In this document: positions 46,907-55,817 of the stretch, piece after piece
Numbering within the stretch: position 1 is the first letter of the stretch
Layout of the letters: each line of letters begins with the position of its first letter
Source of the DNA: Fibrobacterota bacterium
Lineage (GTDB): Bacteria; Fibrobacterota; Fibrobacteria; UBA5070
Assembly: GCA_016715065.1 (NCBI GenBank)
Contig: JADKBN010000002.1
Coordinates: 434,001-498,000 of the forward strand
DNA length: 64,000 bases
Reading direction: 5' to 3'
Made by a program: the position numbers and the translations under genes
The notes under the pieces: model-generated
Told to the model about the DNA's origin: nothing
What the model saw: the letters and a program-made list of their open reading frames with translations, nothing else
Databases searched by the model: none

Positions 46907-47871
46907 TCAGCGTCCCCGCCCCAGCGCATCCCTTCCATCGAACTCGATGAGGGTGCCCGTGAAGGACGGGCTCCAGGCGGCGAGGTTCCTGGGCAGTCGC
47001 CACGGTGCGAGGCCCACACCCTTCCCCTGTTGGTCGGCACCGATGTCGGCGGGGGAGGCGACTGCATAGCCATCCATGTCCTGCCCGGCCAGTCCGGGCT
47101 CCAGGGACGAAGCCTGGCGGATGGCGCTGGTGGCCGTGGGCTGGAGGTGGAGGTTCTCTCCGTCCGGATTCACGAAGAGGGCCTCGGTGGCCGGTGTGAG
47201 ATTGGTGGCAAGTACGGCTTGGGCCCCAGCGCCAGAAATTCCGGAACTCGTTGGAACGGATGATCCAGTCCCTTCCGCCATGGATGTCGATTCCCCCGGT
47301 GTAGTCGTACGTCCCCATGTCGTGCACGACGGAGGTGTTCTGGAACTCCAGAAGGGAATGCTCCACCAGGCCGCTGTCGACCCAGGTCAGATGGGTCTGA
47401 TCGCCGTTGGAATTCACCTTGATGAACTGCTCGCCGCAGTCGAGGATGTGCACGTTGCGCACCACCAGATGCCGGATGGTTTCCGATCCTCCGGAGGCAT
47501 GGATGCCATGGGCGCCGGCGTAGCGGATCGTGAGGTCGGAAATTGTCACATTGGAGGCGCGGACCTGGACGATCTCGGACAGGAAGTTGGCTCGGCTCAG
47601 GGGGTAAGCCAGAGGTTTCCGTCCAGGATCACCGCCTCGCGATTTCCGGACTTGGAAGTGAGCGTGATTCTGTCCGCGACGATCTGCAACGTCCCCGCCA
47701 CTGGGTACGTGCCGTCCCGCAGGCGGAATGTGGTACCGGCCTGTGCCTGGCGGATCCGCCCCGGAAGGTCGTCGCCCGGCCCCAGCTCGATGGTCGTCTG
47801 CGCCTCGGCGCCCCGGTCAGCACGCACACCAGAAAACCAAAGATCATCCAGCCCTGGTTTGTCCGCTTCAT
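46907..47871 (-). pseudogene. Broken right-handed beta-helix protein
   Basis: A secreted parallel beta-helix (pectate-lyase-like) protein can be assembled only by joining several frames. A signal peptide start is MKRTNQGWMIFGFLVCVLTG (47871). The next frame gives TIELGPGDDLPGRIRQAQAG and TFRLRDGTYPVAGTLQIVAD. A third gives VTISDLTIRYAGAHGIHASG and HLVVRNVHILDCGEQFIKVN. A fourth gives QAVLATNLTPATEALFVNPD and DGYAVASPADIGADQQ at the end. The frame changes near 47800, 47600 and 47225. Homologues with this layout are usually polysaccharide-degrading or surface proteins. Real decay and sequencing error cannot be told apart here. Confidence 0.75.
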
Positions 47872-48093
47872 GGTTCCTCCATCGGTCGTACCGTATCCTG
47901 AAGATACCGTAGCAAAAAAAGGATGGCTACCAGTGCATGCAGAACCGCGCTTGGCCGTCGATTCCTAGGCTCCCTGGAAGCGCGCGAAAACCTATGATTT
48001 CCCCAAACACAGGAAAGGGCCCGCTCACCATGATCGCGAAACCTGGGCGAGGAGATGCGATCTGCGGAAACGAAACGGAAGGGAGTCGAACAT

Positions 48094-48429
48094 ATGGAAA
48101 CGGTGAAGATCCATAAGCACAGCTTCGATCCGGGAGAGTGGCCATTTCAGGATCCGGTCAACACGGCAGTGATCTCGACTCGCCAAGTTTTCCGTCTCGG
48201 GTATCCGATTCTCCGGGTATGCCATGACACCGACGGAGATTGGCAGATTCTCTGCGGAACGACCAATGATACTTCCGATGCCATGGTGGTTTGCCTGGGG
48301 TGCGCCTACCAGAAGGACAGAACCATAGGGAGCTTGGCCGATCTGCCGACAGGCTGGGCCGCGTATCGGAAAAAGCCAGGATCCAAGTGGATCCGCGAAC
48401 GGCGCGAGGAAGAACCAGAAGACCTATGA
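48094..48429 (+). CDS. Small conserved-looking protein, possible immunity factor
   Basis: A 111-aa cytosolic protein: HKHSFDPGEWPFQDPVNTAV, RVCHDTDGDWQILCGTTNDT and LADLPTGWAAYRKKPGSKWI. The pattern resembles a widespread small family found singly or near toxins, whose members share HD..GDWQ.LCG, but I cannot name it. The ATG 48094 follows GGGAG. Confidence 0.6.
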   Translation: METVKIHKHSFDPGEWPFQDPVNTAVISTRQVFRLGYPILRVCHDTDGDWQILCGTTNDTSDAMVVCLGCAYQKDRTIGSLADLPTGWAAYRKKPGSKWIRERREEEPEDL

Positions 48430-48797
48430 CGGGTCCGTTTCCCCTTCCTTTAATTGTTTGGCTCTTCACGGATTTGTGTGGGTAGATCCATCGCACCTGC
48501 TCCCCTGCAGTGCCGATGAGGAGTGGCCTCCCGGTCGTCGACGTGAATGCGAAACTTGGCACGATGACAGATCCACCGGACACTCCCGAGATTCAGCATA
48601 TCAGGACGCCTTCCGTTACCCCGGATTTCGTCCGCTGGCGCGAGTCCGTAGCCACCCCAGCATTCCTGACGGCGGGTCGTGACCCTGGTCCGGCGGGGGA
48701 AAAAGACGGCCTGCGGATGCTACGGCAGGGTGTGTCGAACGTGGTACGACAGTCGGCGCCGACTTGTTCGCGACCTGGATTGCAGGTCCTGGAGGAT
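48430..48797. other. Region upstream of the transposase remnant
   Basis: No intact gene. Short ORFs have no recognisable product. The left end of the insertion sequence probably lies here, but terminal inverted repeats could not be identified by eye. Confidence 0.4.
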
Positions 48798-49792
48798 TTG
48801 GCTTGATGTCGAGATCCGCCGCGTCGGTGCCCGGTGTGCGGCATGGTGAAAACGGAGACGTTGGCATGGCTTGCCAAGTCCGGTCACCAGTCGGAGCGAT
48901 TCGTCCAGCGTGTCGGTCGCCGCTGTCGTGAGGCGAGCATTTCCTCGGTGGCCGAGGAGTTCGGGCTGCACTGGGAGACAGTGAAGAATCTGGACATTCA
49001 GTATATGCAACGGCAGTTAGCCGACAATCCAATCGAGCCGCCGCGTGCCATCGGCATCGACGGAAATTTCGGTCCGCAAGGGACACGAGTACCGGATTGT
49101 GGTGCGACTTGGGGCGTCGGCGTCCGATCTGGTTCGGAGGTGATGACCGCTGACCCAGAGCATGGATCGGTTCTACGAAGGCCTTGGAATCGAGGTTTGC
49201 GGGGAGATCGAGATCGGCGTGATGGATATGTGGAAAGCCTTCGAGAGATCATTCCAGGCGCACTGCCCCAATGGCAAAATCGCCTACGACCACTTCCATA
49301 TCTCTCCAGCACCTGGGGCGAGCCATCGATGCGATCAGGCGTGCCGAATACAAGCGCGTCGACAGTGACAAGCGCAGGTTCATCAAGGGACAGCGGTACA
49401 ACCTCCTGTCCAATCGGGAGAATCTCGACCGGGAGGGGCGCCTGGAACTGGAGCAACTGCCGAAGGCCAATGCCCGGCTGAACAAGGCGTACTTGCTGAA
49501 GGAGTCGTTCGATCAGTTGTGGACCTATCGGTCGGCAACGTGGGCGCGGAAGTTCTTCGAGGGATGGAAGCGAAGCCTGCGATGGCAAAGGCTGAAACCG
49601 CTGGAGGATTTCGCAGCGATGATCGATCGCCACTGGGATGGAGTCGTCGCCATGGCGGGCTTCGACGAGAAGATCCCGATGGGCTTCGTCGAAGGCATGA
49701 ACAACAAGATCCGCACCATCCAGAGGAGAGCCTACGGTATCCGAGACGAGGAGTACTGAGGCTCAAGGTCCTGACGACAGGGCTACCCAAAT
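48798..49792 (+). mobile_element. Decayed ISL3-family transposase
   Basis: The product matches ISL3 transposases only when several frames are joined. CPVCG (zinc finger, near 48821) starts one part. EASISSVAEEFGLHWETVKN and PPRAIGIDGNFG follow (the acidic residue after GID is changed). Then IEIGVMDMWKAFERSFQAHC (second catalytic Asp region), AYDHFH, AIDAIRRAEYKRVDSDKRRF, RSATWARKFFEGWKRS and FVEGMNNKIRTIQRRAYGIR near the end. At least three frameshifts make it inactive unless they are sequencing errors. It is a sign of past insertion in the accessory region. Confidence 0.85.
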
Positions 49793-49851
49793 GGTAGGGA
49801 AAGGACAGGTCCTGTCATGATTTCACCCACACGAAACCGTGAAGAGCCAAT

Positions 49852-49974
49852 ATGCTGATCCAAAACACCAACGACCCCAACGTCGTGGACTTGATCTTCC
49901 ACAACGACCTGACGCCAACGGAAGTCGTGGAAAAGGCACTTGCCTACAAGCCCATCATTCTGCCTTTCCCATGA
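49852..49974 (+). CDS. Small ORF, probably truncated
   Basis: A 40-aa ORF (MLIQNTNDPNVVDLIFHNDL, TPTEVVEKALAYKPI) starting after GAAGAG. It looks like the start of a longer protein that was cut when the fragment at 49985 was joined. Confidence 0.35.
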   Translation: MLIQNTNDPNVVDLIFHNDLTPTEVVEKALAYKPIILPFP

Positions 49975-49984
49975 CCACGACCAA

Positions 49985-50070
49985 TCGTCTCCTGGAAAAC
50001 CCTCCCCTTTCCCCTGGAGAAGCGTCCCCTTGGACTCACGGGGTTTTACACCGCTGCGGAAGCCAGCCCT
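49985..50070 (+). pseudogene. Fragment of a paralogue of the gene at 52958
   Basis: About 80 bp are very similar to 52972-53052 (CTCCTGGAAAACCCT, GGAGAAGCGTCCCCTTGG, TACACCGCTGCGGAAGCCA). It is the start of the same protein family, cut off after about 28 codons. Confidence 0.75.
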
Positions 50071-50214
50071 GCCACCCGCGGTTTGTGAAACGGAAAACCC
50101 TTCATACCCAACCACCCCTCGATGCGTGATATTGTCCAAGCCACATATACGCGGAACGGACGTTGGGAAACAATACAACGCCTATGCCCGCCCAGGTCCA
50201 CCCCCCGGATTCCC

Positions 50215-50295
50215 CTGGAAAACATTGTGGCACACGAATGGGGGAGTGGCGCCGATGCACCCTGGAAACGGCCCCCGGTCCGCCCCGGAAACCAC
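50215..50295 (+). repeat. Long structured repeat, degenerate copy F
   Basis: Only the core is recognisable: GCGCCGATGCACCCTGGAAACG and GCCCCCGGTCCGCCCCGGAAAC correspond to CGACGCACCCGAGAAACGGC and the CCGGG hairpin of the other copies. Confidence is limited by divergence. Confidence 0.45.
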
Positions 50296-50395
50296 CAGCG
50301 AATCCAATCCGGACCTCCCCCACCGGGCCAGAGTTACATTGGTTTTCTCCAACCCCAGGATTTCCATCACCCTCTCGATTCAGGAGAGTCCCCCC

Positions 50396-50893
50396 ATGGA
50401 ACGCGAGCCAGTCTCCCCGCTTTTCCATCAAGCCTGGTTCGGCTCGTTGGAGGGATTCTTGCCTCATTTCCAGCCAGAGTTTGCGAACGCCAAAGAGGAA
50501 GGTTGTCCGCTCCTGATGGTGGCCATCGCACACCGACAATTCGAAATCGCCAAGTTCCTCCTGGAGCATGGCGCCGATTCGAACCAGGTCAATCCCGACG
50601 GCCAAAATGCACTGCACCTCGCCGCGATGTTCCAGGACCTCGAGCTCGCGACACGCCTGCTCGAAGGTGGTTGCGATCTCCATCGTCGCGACAAATGGGG
50701 GAACAATCCCATGTGGGTGGCGGTCTTCCACTGCAAGGGGCGTTACTACGAGATGGTGGAACTCTTCCTGAAGCACTTCCCGGACGTCCGCACGAAAAAC
50801 CGCGCAGGCAGATCCCCCTACGACTTCGCTCTCCAGGTTAACAACGAGCGCCTGATCGCCCTCCTGGACACTCAGGCCTCGCCGATCCAATGA
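50396..50893 (+). CDS. Ankyrin-repeat protein
   Basis: A 165-aa protein with about three ankyrin repeats: PLLMVAIAHRQFEIAKFLLE HGA, QNALHLAAMFQDLELATRLL EGG, NPMWVAVFHCKGRYYEMVEL. Ankyrin repeats bind proteins; small bacterial ones are often immunity factors, which is inference here. The ATG 50396 follows GGAGAG. The stop overlaps the next ORF by 4 bp. Confidence 0.8.
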   Translation: MEREPVSPLFHQAWFGSLEGFLPHFQPEFANAKEEGCPLLMVAIAHRQFEIAKFLLEHGADSNQVNPDGQNALHLAAMFQDLELATRLLEGGCDLHRRDKWGNNPMWVAVFHCKGRYYEMVELFLKHFPDVRTKNRAGRSPYDFALQVNNERLIALLDTQASPIQ

Positions 50894-51096
50894 GACGCGA
50901 TGACTTCGAGAACCAGTTGCTGGCTGCGTCCTTCCGCGCCTTGGTGTTCGCCCAGAGATTCGTCAGAAATCGCCTCTCGCCGAACCTGACCTGGATCGCC
51001 GTCCTGAACCAGTCGAACGACGACGACAAGGCTCCGGACGAGGAAGTGTATCCGGAGGATGCCTGGCGGACAGAGGCGTGCATGGCGCCTAGCTAG
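50890..51096 (+). CDS. Small protein coupled to the ankyrin gene, possibly truncated
   Basis: A 68-aa protein (MRRDDFENQLLAASFRALVF, TWIAVLNQSNDDDKAPDEEV, YPEDAWRTE). Its ATG lies in the stop of the ankyrin gene, so it is translationally coupled. The pattern N-S...YPED is seen in some immunity-like proteins, but the short length suggests loss of the end. Confidence 0.5.
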   Translation: MRRDDFENQLLAASFRALVFAQRFVRNRLSPNLTWIAVLNQSNDDDKAPDEEVYPEDAWRTEACMAPS

Positions 51097-51155
51097 ATTG
51101 AACGCTCGAACCCCAGGCGTTCCATCGCCAGACCCGATCCGGAGGAGATTCTCCC

Positions 51156-51823
51156 ATGCGCAGGTTGTACGGAATCCTTGCTTCCCTGGTGCTGTTGGCG
51201 GTGTTCCTTCCCCAGGCCGCGCACGCGGCGTCCGCCTGCCCGGATCCTTCGGGGGAATGGTCCAGCGAATGCTTCGAGACCAGGGCGGGCAGCGGCAGGT
51301 CAAGAAGGCCTACAGACGGAATCTGCGCGTGGATCGAAGTGGATTTGGCACGCTTACCATCAAGAGCCCGACGGAGCTCGTGGCGGTGGATCGGCGGGGT
51401 GTCGTCGTCGTTTCCGGCATCTACTTCTGGGGCGATTTCGATCACCCCAATCCCGACGGAGGCATCAGCCGGTTTTCGGTCCCCGCCGATTCGGGAAAGC
51501 GCAAATGCGGCTACTTCAACGACACCACCTTCGCCGTGGTGGTCGCGGCGATCTGGGACAACTGTACGTCGTTTCGAAATGGCGAAGCGAGCGCTTGCAA
51601 CGGATGTGTCCGCTACTGCACGGAAGCGGACTGCCAGCATTCGGTGCTGATCGGTGGAGACAGTTCCCTGACATTCGATGCGAAGGGAAGCGTGACGGGA
51701 AGGGAACGGCCCGTGATGCTGGACCAGGCATGCCCCGAAGGAGCCGCACCGCGAACGTGGATGGATGGAACGACCATGCATCTGAAGTGCCCATCCCCCA
51801 ACGCCCCCTCGATGTGGAATTGA
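51156..51823 (+). pseudogene. Frameshifted secreted WG-repeat-type protein
   Basis: The start (MRRLYGILASLVLLAVFLPQ) follows GGAGGAG and encodes a signal peptide. The reading frame then changes within 51281-51305, and the product continues as QVKKAYRRNLRVDRSGFGTL, ELVAVDRRGVVVVSGIYFWG and HSVLIGGDSSLTFDAKG. The pattern of repeated DRRG/GDFD/AIWDN segments fits WG (KWG) repeat proteins. With one base change the full protein would be about 220 aa. It may be a pseudogene or a sequencing error. Confidence 0.75.
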
Positions 51824-51886
51824 AAAGCGTGTGCGTGATGGTGGCCGTCTGGACCATGTAGAATCGCAACACCTTCTGGACAAAAC

Positions 51887-52384
51887 ATGACAAAACACGA
51901 ACTCATCGAGCTGGTTCGAAGAATCATGGAGGCCCCATCGACCACGAATAATCCTCTACTGGACCTCGGGTTTTCGGAAGGGTTGGTTCGCCATCTGGCA
52001 AAATTTGACGAGACCTCTCCGCTTGGATTCCGCTGCCGTCCACCACTCCGCTACGCGAGCTCGCCTATCTCCCTTGCGCCAATCGTTCCTCTGTGGGAAT
52101 GCGGATCGGTGTTGACCTATTACAGCGAACTGCGTGCGCGATTCGAGGTCTGCTCTCTCGAGGATGTGGGCCATCCTTTCGCGTCCTATCGCACGGCGCA
52201 GGCGGTCGTAGGGGGATTGTTCATCGGTCTCTTCGAAGACGACCTCCCCGAAGAGACTCTCCGCTCTCTGGCTTGCGAGTTGCACTTTTCCAAGATCGAC
52301 CTGTTGCTCCCCGGAGCCCAATCCCATCAGGGCCAGGAGTACACCGCGTGGGTCAGCCAATTCCTCCGGGATTGCGATGAATAG
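51887..52384 (+). CDS. SMI1/KNR4-like or immunity-like protein
   Basis: A 165-aa cytosolic protein with SFLIG-like hydrophobic segments (TYYSELRARFEVCSLEDVGH, VVGGLFIGLFEDDLPEETLR) and a short acidic C-terminus. The size and general pattern fit SUKH-type immunity proteins, but no signature is firm. It stands in a row of similar small plus-strand genes. Confidence 0.5.
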   Translation: MTKHELIELVRRIMEAPSTTNNPLLDLGFSEGLVRHLAKFDETSPLGFRCRPPLRYASSPISLAPIVPLWECGSVLTYYSELRARFEVCSLEDVGHPFASYRTAQAVVGGLFIGLFEDDLPEETLRSLACELHFSKIDLLLPGAQSHQGQEYTAWVSQFLRDCDE

Positions 52385-52425
52385 AGACAACCAGAACCGC
52401 ACCATCCGTGACGCTTGGAGATGAA

Positions 52426-52917
52426 ATGAGCGACCTGCAGAAGCTGTACGAAACTCGCCACTCCCAGAACGCGGACGACGCATCGGTCGATCGATTGGTT
52501 GCCTTACAGCCCTATCGTGCTCGTGAAGGCGCCCTGACTCCTGGCTTGATTCTGTATGTCCTGGACCCGATGTACGCCATGGGTGTCGATGCGTTCGACC
52601 AGATTCTCGCCTACACGGACGACCACAGATTGAAGGTCAGGCTATCCTCCGAGGACATCGAACGTACCAAGGAATTCTTTCGCGGGAAGCGCCAGGAGAT
52701 CGACGTCGCCTTCCTGTTCCTTGAGTGGAGGCTGGATTTCAGTCCGGCTGAAATGGCACCCGACGCCATCCAGGCCACCATCAAAGAGAAATTGATGGAA
52801 TTTTTCACGAACCTCGATCCCGATGTCGCCCAAGACATTACTTCGGAGTACTACCGTATGTATGCCAGTTTTGGAGGAGATGATCATCACCAGATCTCTC
52901 TTCGGTGGGCTTGCTGA
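52426..52917 (+). CDS. Hypothetical helical protein
   Basis: A 163-aa protein, mostly helical and acidic (LLVALQPYR-like region, VRLSSEDIERTKEFFRGKRQ, PDAIQATIKEKLMEFFTNLD). No family recognised. The ATG 52426 follows GGAGATG. Confidence 0.6.
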   Translation: MSDLQKLYETRHSQNADDASVDRLVALQPYRAREGALTPGLILYVLDPMYAMGVDAFDQILAYTDDHRLKVRLSSEDIERTKEFFRGKRQEIDVAFLFLEWRLDFSPAEMAPDAIQATIKEKLMEFFTNLDPDVAQDITSEYYRMYASFGGDDHHQISLRWAC

Positions 52918-52957
52918 TCCCCTCCTACTCCATCGATAACTCGAAGGTATCCGATTC

Positions 52958-53413
52958 ATGAGAATCGCTGATCAAAACTCCTGGAAAACCCTTCCGCTCC
53001 CCCTGGAGAAGCGTCCCCTTGGGTTCACGGGGTTCTACACCGCTGCGGAAGCCATCAAGATGAAGTGCGGATTGATTCCCGGGCAGATGGAAGACAAGTG
53101 GTTTGTCTACTTCCAGGAAGACTGGCTCTACTTCTTGCGCGGCTGGACGGGTGCTTGCATCTACGCCCTTCGCTTGGAAGAATCGCCAATGGGAGTTGGC
53201 GTGGTCGATTCCTGGGTGAATCGGGACAAGTCCCAATACAATCTGGACAACGACGACTACGACCGGAAATTGGTCGGATTCCTGATCGACAACCTGCTTC
53301 TGGACAAGTCCACCCCGTTCCCTCGATTCCCGGGACTCCCCGAATCGATCCCCGGAGTGAGACAGCACAGCATCGTGGGTCGCAATTACCCCGAGACCAA
53401 CGAAGGGAATTAG
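52958..53413 (+). CDS. Immunity-like protein with aromatic core
   Basis: A 151-aa protein: SWKTLPLPLEKRPLGFTGFY, MEDKWFVYFQEDWLYFLRGW, TGACIYALRLEES. The aromatic W-x-YF-x-WLYFxRxWTGxCIY pattern is distinctive. I recognise it as a recurring small-protein motif but cannot name the family. A fragment of a close paralogue lies at 49985-50070, so the gene has been duplicated within the region. The next gene starts 4 bp after the stop. Confidence 0.65.
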   Translation: MRIADQNSWKTLPLPLEKRPLGFTGFYTAAEAIKMKCGLIPGQMEDKWFVYFQEDWLYFLRGWTGACIYALRLEESPMGVGVVDSWVNRDKSQYNLDNDDYDRKLVGFLIDNLLLDKSTPFPRFPGLPESIPGVRQHSIVGRNYPETNEGN

Positions 53414-53416
53414 ATC

Positions 53417-53950
53417 ATGCCCACCAGCAATGAAGCCGCGAACTTGTGGATGGCCTTCCAGGACCAGGCCTTGCGGGGGCTGGACCAGGTGGCGGGGTGG
53501 CGGAACTTCCTTTCTCTTTCGATTGATCCTTCCTTCGAATCCCATGAACGTTTGGCGCTCTGCCGGGTCAAGGACGATTGCACGTGGCGTTACGCTGTCT
53601 GGGATGCGTGTGCGGACAGCAAGCGGTGTTTCCAGTCACCGGAAACCATCCTGAGGCTGAAATTGCGGAAGATCGATCCGGCCTACCGGGTCGCGACGGG
53701 AGCTGTGCTTGCCGAGGATCTCCAGGCTTTGCTTCACAGCACAAAGAACCTGAGATTGCCTGTGGGAGGAGCCAGCAAAGGCGTTGGAATGGATGGCACC
53801 TTCTACGCCATTTCCATTGGCGACCCGATGATGGAATCCACCTTCAAATGGTGGGAATCCCTGCCGGAAGAATGGGGCCCATTGGCGGACCTCCATTCGA
53901 GACTGCTCTGCATCCTCAAACGCGCCCGCGAATCGATGGCTGGTGGATGA
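53417..53950 (+). CDS. Hypothetical protein
   Basis: A 177-aa cytosolic protein starting MPTSNEAANLWMAFQDQALR, with CTWRYAVWDACADSKRCF and GMDGTFYAISIGDPMMESTF. It is directly downstream of, and probably co-transcribed with, the aromatic-core gene. No family recognised. Confidence 0.6.
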   Translation: MPTSNEAANLWMAFQDQALRGLDQVAGWRNFLSLSIDPSFESHERLALCRVKDDCTWRYAVWDACADSKRCFQSPETILRLKLRKIDPAYRVATGAVLAEDLQALLHSTKNLRLPVGGASKGVGMDGTFYAISIGDPMMESTFKWWESLPEEWGPLADLHSRLLCILKRARESMAGG

Positions 53951-53974
53951 TGGCCATCGCAAACCTTCTCCCAG

Positions 53975-54430
53975 CCACCCCACCCTCGGCGAGCGAAGCG
54001 ATGCCGAAAAATGTCAGCATGAAACTGTATCACCGGTCCTGACCACCCCGCCCCTCCGGGGCACCCCTCCAAAGGAGGGGAATGAGCTAGAAAACCGGCA
54101 AAACCGAATGATGCCGAACTGGCATCCCAGCCGAACCGTGGGGGACCGGGGGGCTCGAAAAATGGAACGGCCAGTGTCATGAGAATATCGATCGCGTCGC
54201 TGATGCCATCGCCCAATGCCACGGCATCCATTCACCCACAGCCCCAGCGAGCCGGTGTGGCCGTTCCAACTAGAGCCCCCCGGCGCGCGGGATCCAAGGG
54301 GCCGCGCGCTCGGCCCCTTGGTCGCGGTTCGGGTGCCGACGCACCCGAGAAACGGCCCCAGGCCCGCGCCTGGAAAAAGCCGGACACGCAGTGTCGACAG
54401 CTCCGCGCAGCGGAACGGCTCCAGCCCCTA
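53975..54430 (+). repeat. Long structured repeat, copy G
   Basis: A nearly complete plus-direction copy. In order: GGCGAGCGAAGCGATGCCG, the CCCCTCCGGGGC region, AACGGCCAGTGTCATGAG, ATCGATCGCGTCGCTGATGCC, a CAAGGGGCCG/CGGCCCCTTG stem, CGGTTCGGGTGCCGACGC, ACCCGAGAAACGGCC, a CCAGGC...GCCTGG stem, then GACAC-GCA-GTGTC and TCCGC-GCA-GCGGA mini-hairpins. Confidence 0.88.
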
Positions 54431-54502
54431 CCTCTGAGAGAATGCAATTTGTCTTGCTAAACACCCGTTCCCACCGCACCCTCCTCCCTTTAGGGGAAAC
54501 CC

Positions 54503-55078
54503 ATGCTTGGAATGCCCAAGAAGAAGACTTCCGGACACATGACGATCACCTTGAATGCCAAATTGCAGCCGATGCATCGAGCCGAACTCGAAGACGCCTT
54601 CGAAGCGGCTGCGAAGAAATCCAAGCTGAAAGCCAAGGTCGATGGCGGAGGCACCTTGCTCCAGGAAAATGGCGAGGTGAAGGAGTGCGACATCGAAATC
54701 CAGTTGAAGGACGCTTCCGAAGAAACGATCACTGCCGTGGTGGGGCTGTTCGGCGCCATGCTCGCTCCCATCGGGTCCCGGTACACGGTAGAAGGCCAAG
54801 AGCCGATCGCCTTCGGGCGCCACCAAGGCCTGGGGCTGTATCTGAACGGAACCGATCTGCCGGATCAGGTGTACGCCCAATGCGATTCGAACCATGTCTA
54901 TTCAGAATGCGAGCGCCTGATGGAGGGCGTGGGCCAAGTGAACAGTTATTGGCAGGGCCCGGCGGAAACCGCCCTCTACATGTACGGCGAAGACTTCGAG
55001 GCGATGCGGACCAGAATCCAAGAGTTGGTGGACACGTACCCTCTCTGCCAGAAGGCAAGAATTGTCCGCATCGCCTGA
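54503..55078 (+). CDS. Hypothetical protein
   Basis: A 191-aa cytosolic protein with a lysine-rich start (MLGMPKKKTSGHMTITLNAK), a two-half alpha/beta pattern (DIEIQLKDASEETITAVVGL, AFGRHQGLGLYLNGTDLPDQ) and no signal peptide. It has no recognisable family. The start follows AGGGGAAA. Confidence 0.65.
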   Translation: MLGMPKKKTSGHMTITLNAKLQPMHRAELEDAFEAAAKKSKLKAKVDGGGTLLQENGEVKECDIEIQLKDASEETITAVVGLFGAMLAPIGSRYTVEGQEPIAFGRHQGLGLYLNGTDLPDQVYAQCDSNHVYSECERLMEGVGQVNSYWQGPAETALYMYGEDFEAMRTRIQELVDTYPLCQKARIVRIA

Positions 55079-55295
55079 AGCCGGGGGACGACATGAGGAA
55101 AAGTCTTCGAATCGGCTGGCTCAGGATGCAGGGCGGGGAGCAGTCCCCCGCATTGGGGGAATCCAACGGATGGAGCCATCGGTATGCGCCTGGGAAGGAA
55201 GCCATAATTTCGTCTGCGGTCCAGAGCCATCGCGCCAAGCACGCACGATGCGTTGTCCTCGAACCGATTCGATGCACACCAAGGAGCAGTCATCC

Positions 55296-55733
55296 ATGAA
55301 TCGTTCGGTTTTTCCGAGTCTTGCCTTGGCGGCGATCTGCTTTTCCGGCTGCGCCACCTGCACCATGTCCAAGGAAAGCTTCCTGGCACAGACCAAAGGT
55401 GCGACCATGGATAATGGTCGGTTCATGGACGTGAAGGATCCGTGGGGCGGGGTGGAGCGCAAGTGGGTCAATCGGATCGGCCAGATCCATTGCGAGGATT
55501 CCAAGAACCAGGCTGTCGTATTGCTCAATGCACCCTCCATCGAGATCCGTTTTTCGAAGACCCAAGGGGGATCCGTGGTCCTTTACTTCGATTCGGTCTT
55601 CCGCAGCGACTCCTTGGTGTTCGGTTCTCGCAGCCGCCTGATCGACGGGGTTATGGACACGCTCTACGCCCGGGACATCGCGAAGATCGAGATCCAGGAC
55701 GGCCGCAAGAAATTCTCCTACGTGAGCCCCTGA
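55296..55733 (+). CDS. Small lipoprotein
   Basis: A 145-aa lipoprotein; the signal peptide ends in ICFSGCATC. The mature part is beta-rich (VLLNAPSIEIRFSKTQGGSV, VVLYFDSVFRSDSLVFGSRS). The ATG 55296 follows AAGGAGCAG. The family is unknown. Confidence 0.7.
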   Translation: MNRSVFPSLALAAICFSGCATCTMSKESFLAQTKGATMDNGRFMDVKDPWGGVERKWVNRIGQIHCEDSKNQAVVLLNAPSIEIRFSKTQGGSVVLYFDSVFRSDSLVFGSRSRLIDGVMDTLYARDIAKIEIQDGRKKFSYVSP

Positions 55734-55817
55734 TCCCTCGCTCAACACGAGGCGCGACCAAGAGAGCCGCCAAGGCGGCTCTCTTGCCGGGGTCCCGGGT
55801 CCCGATGGACCTGTGCA

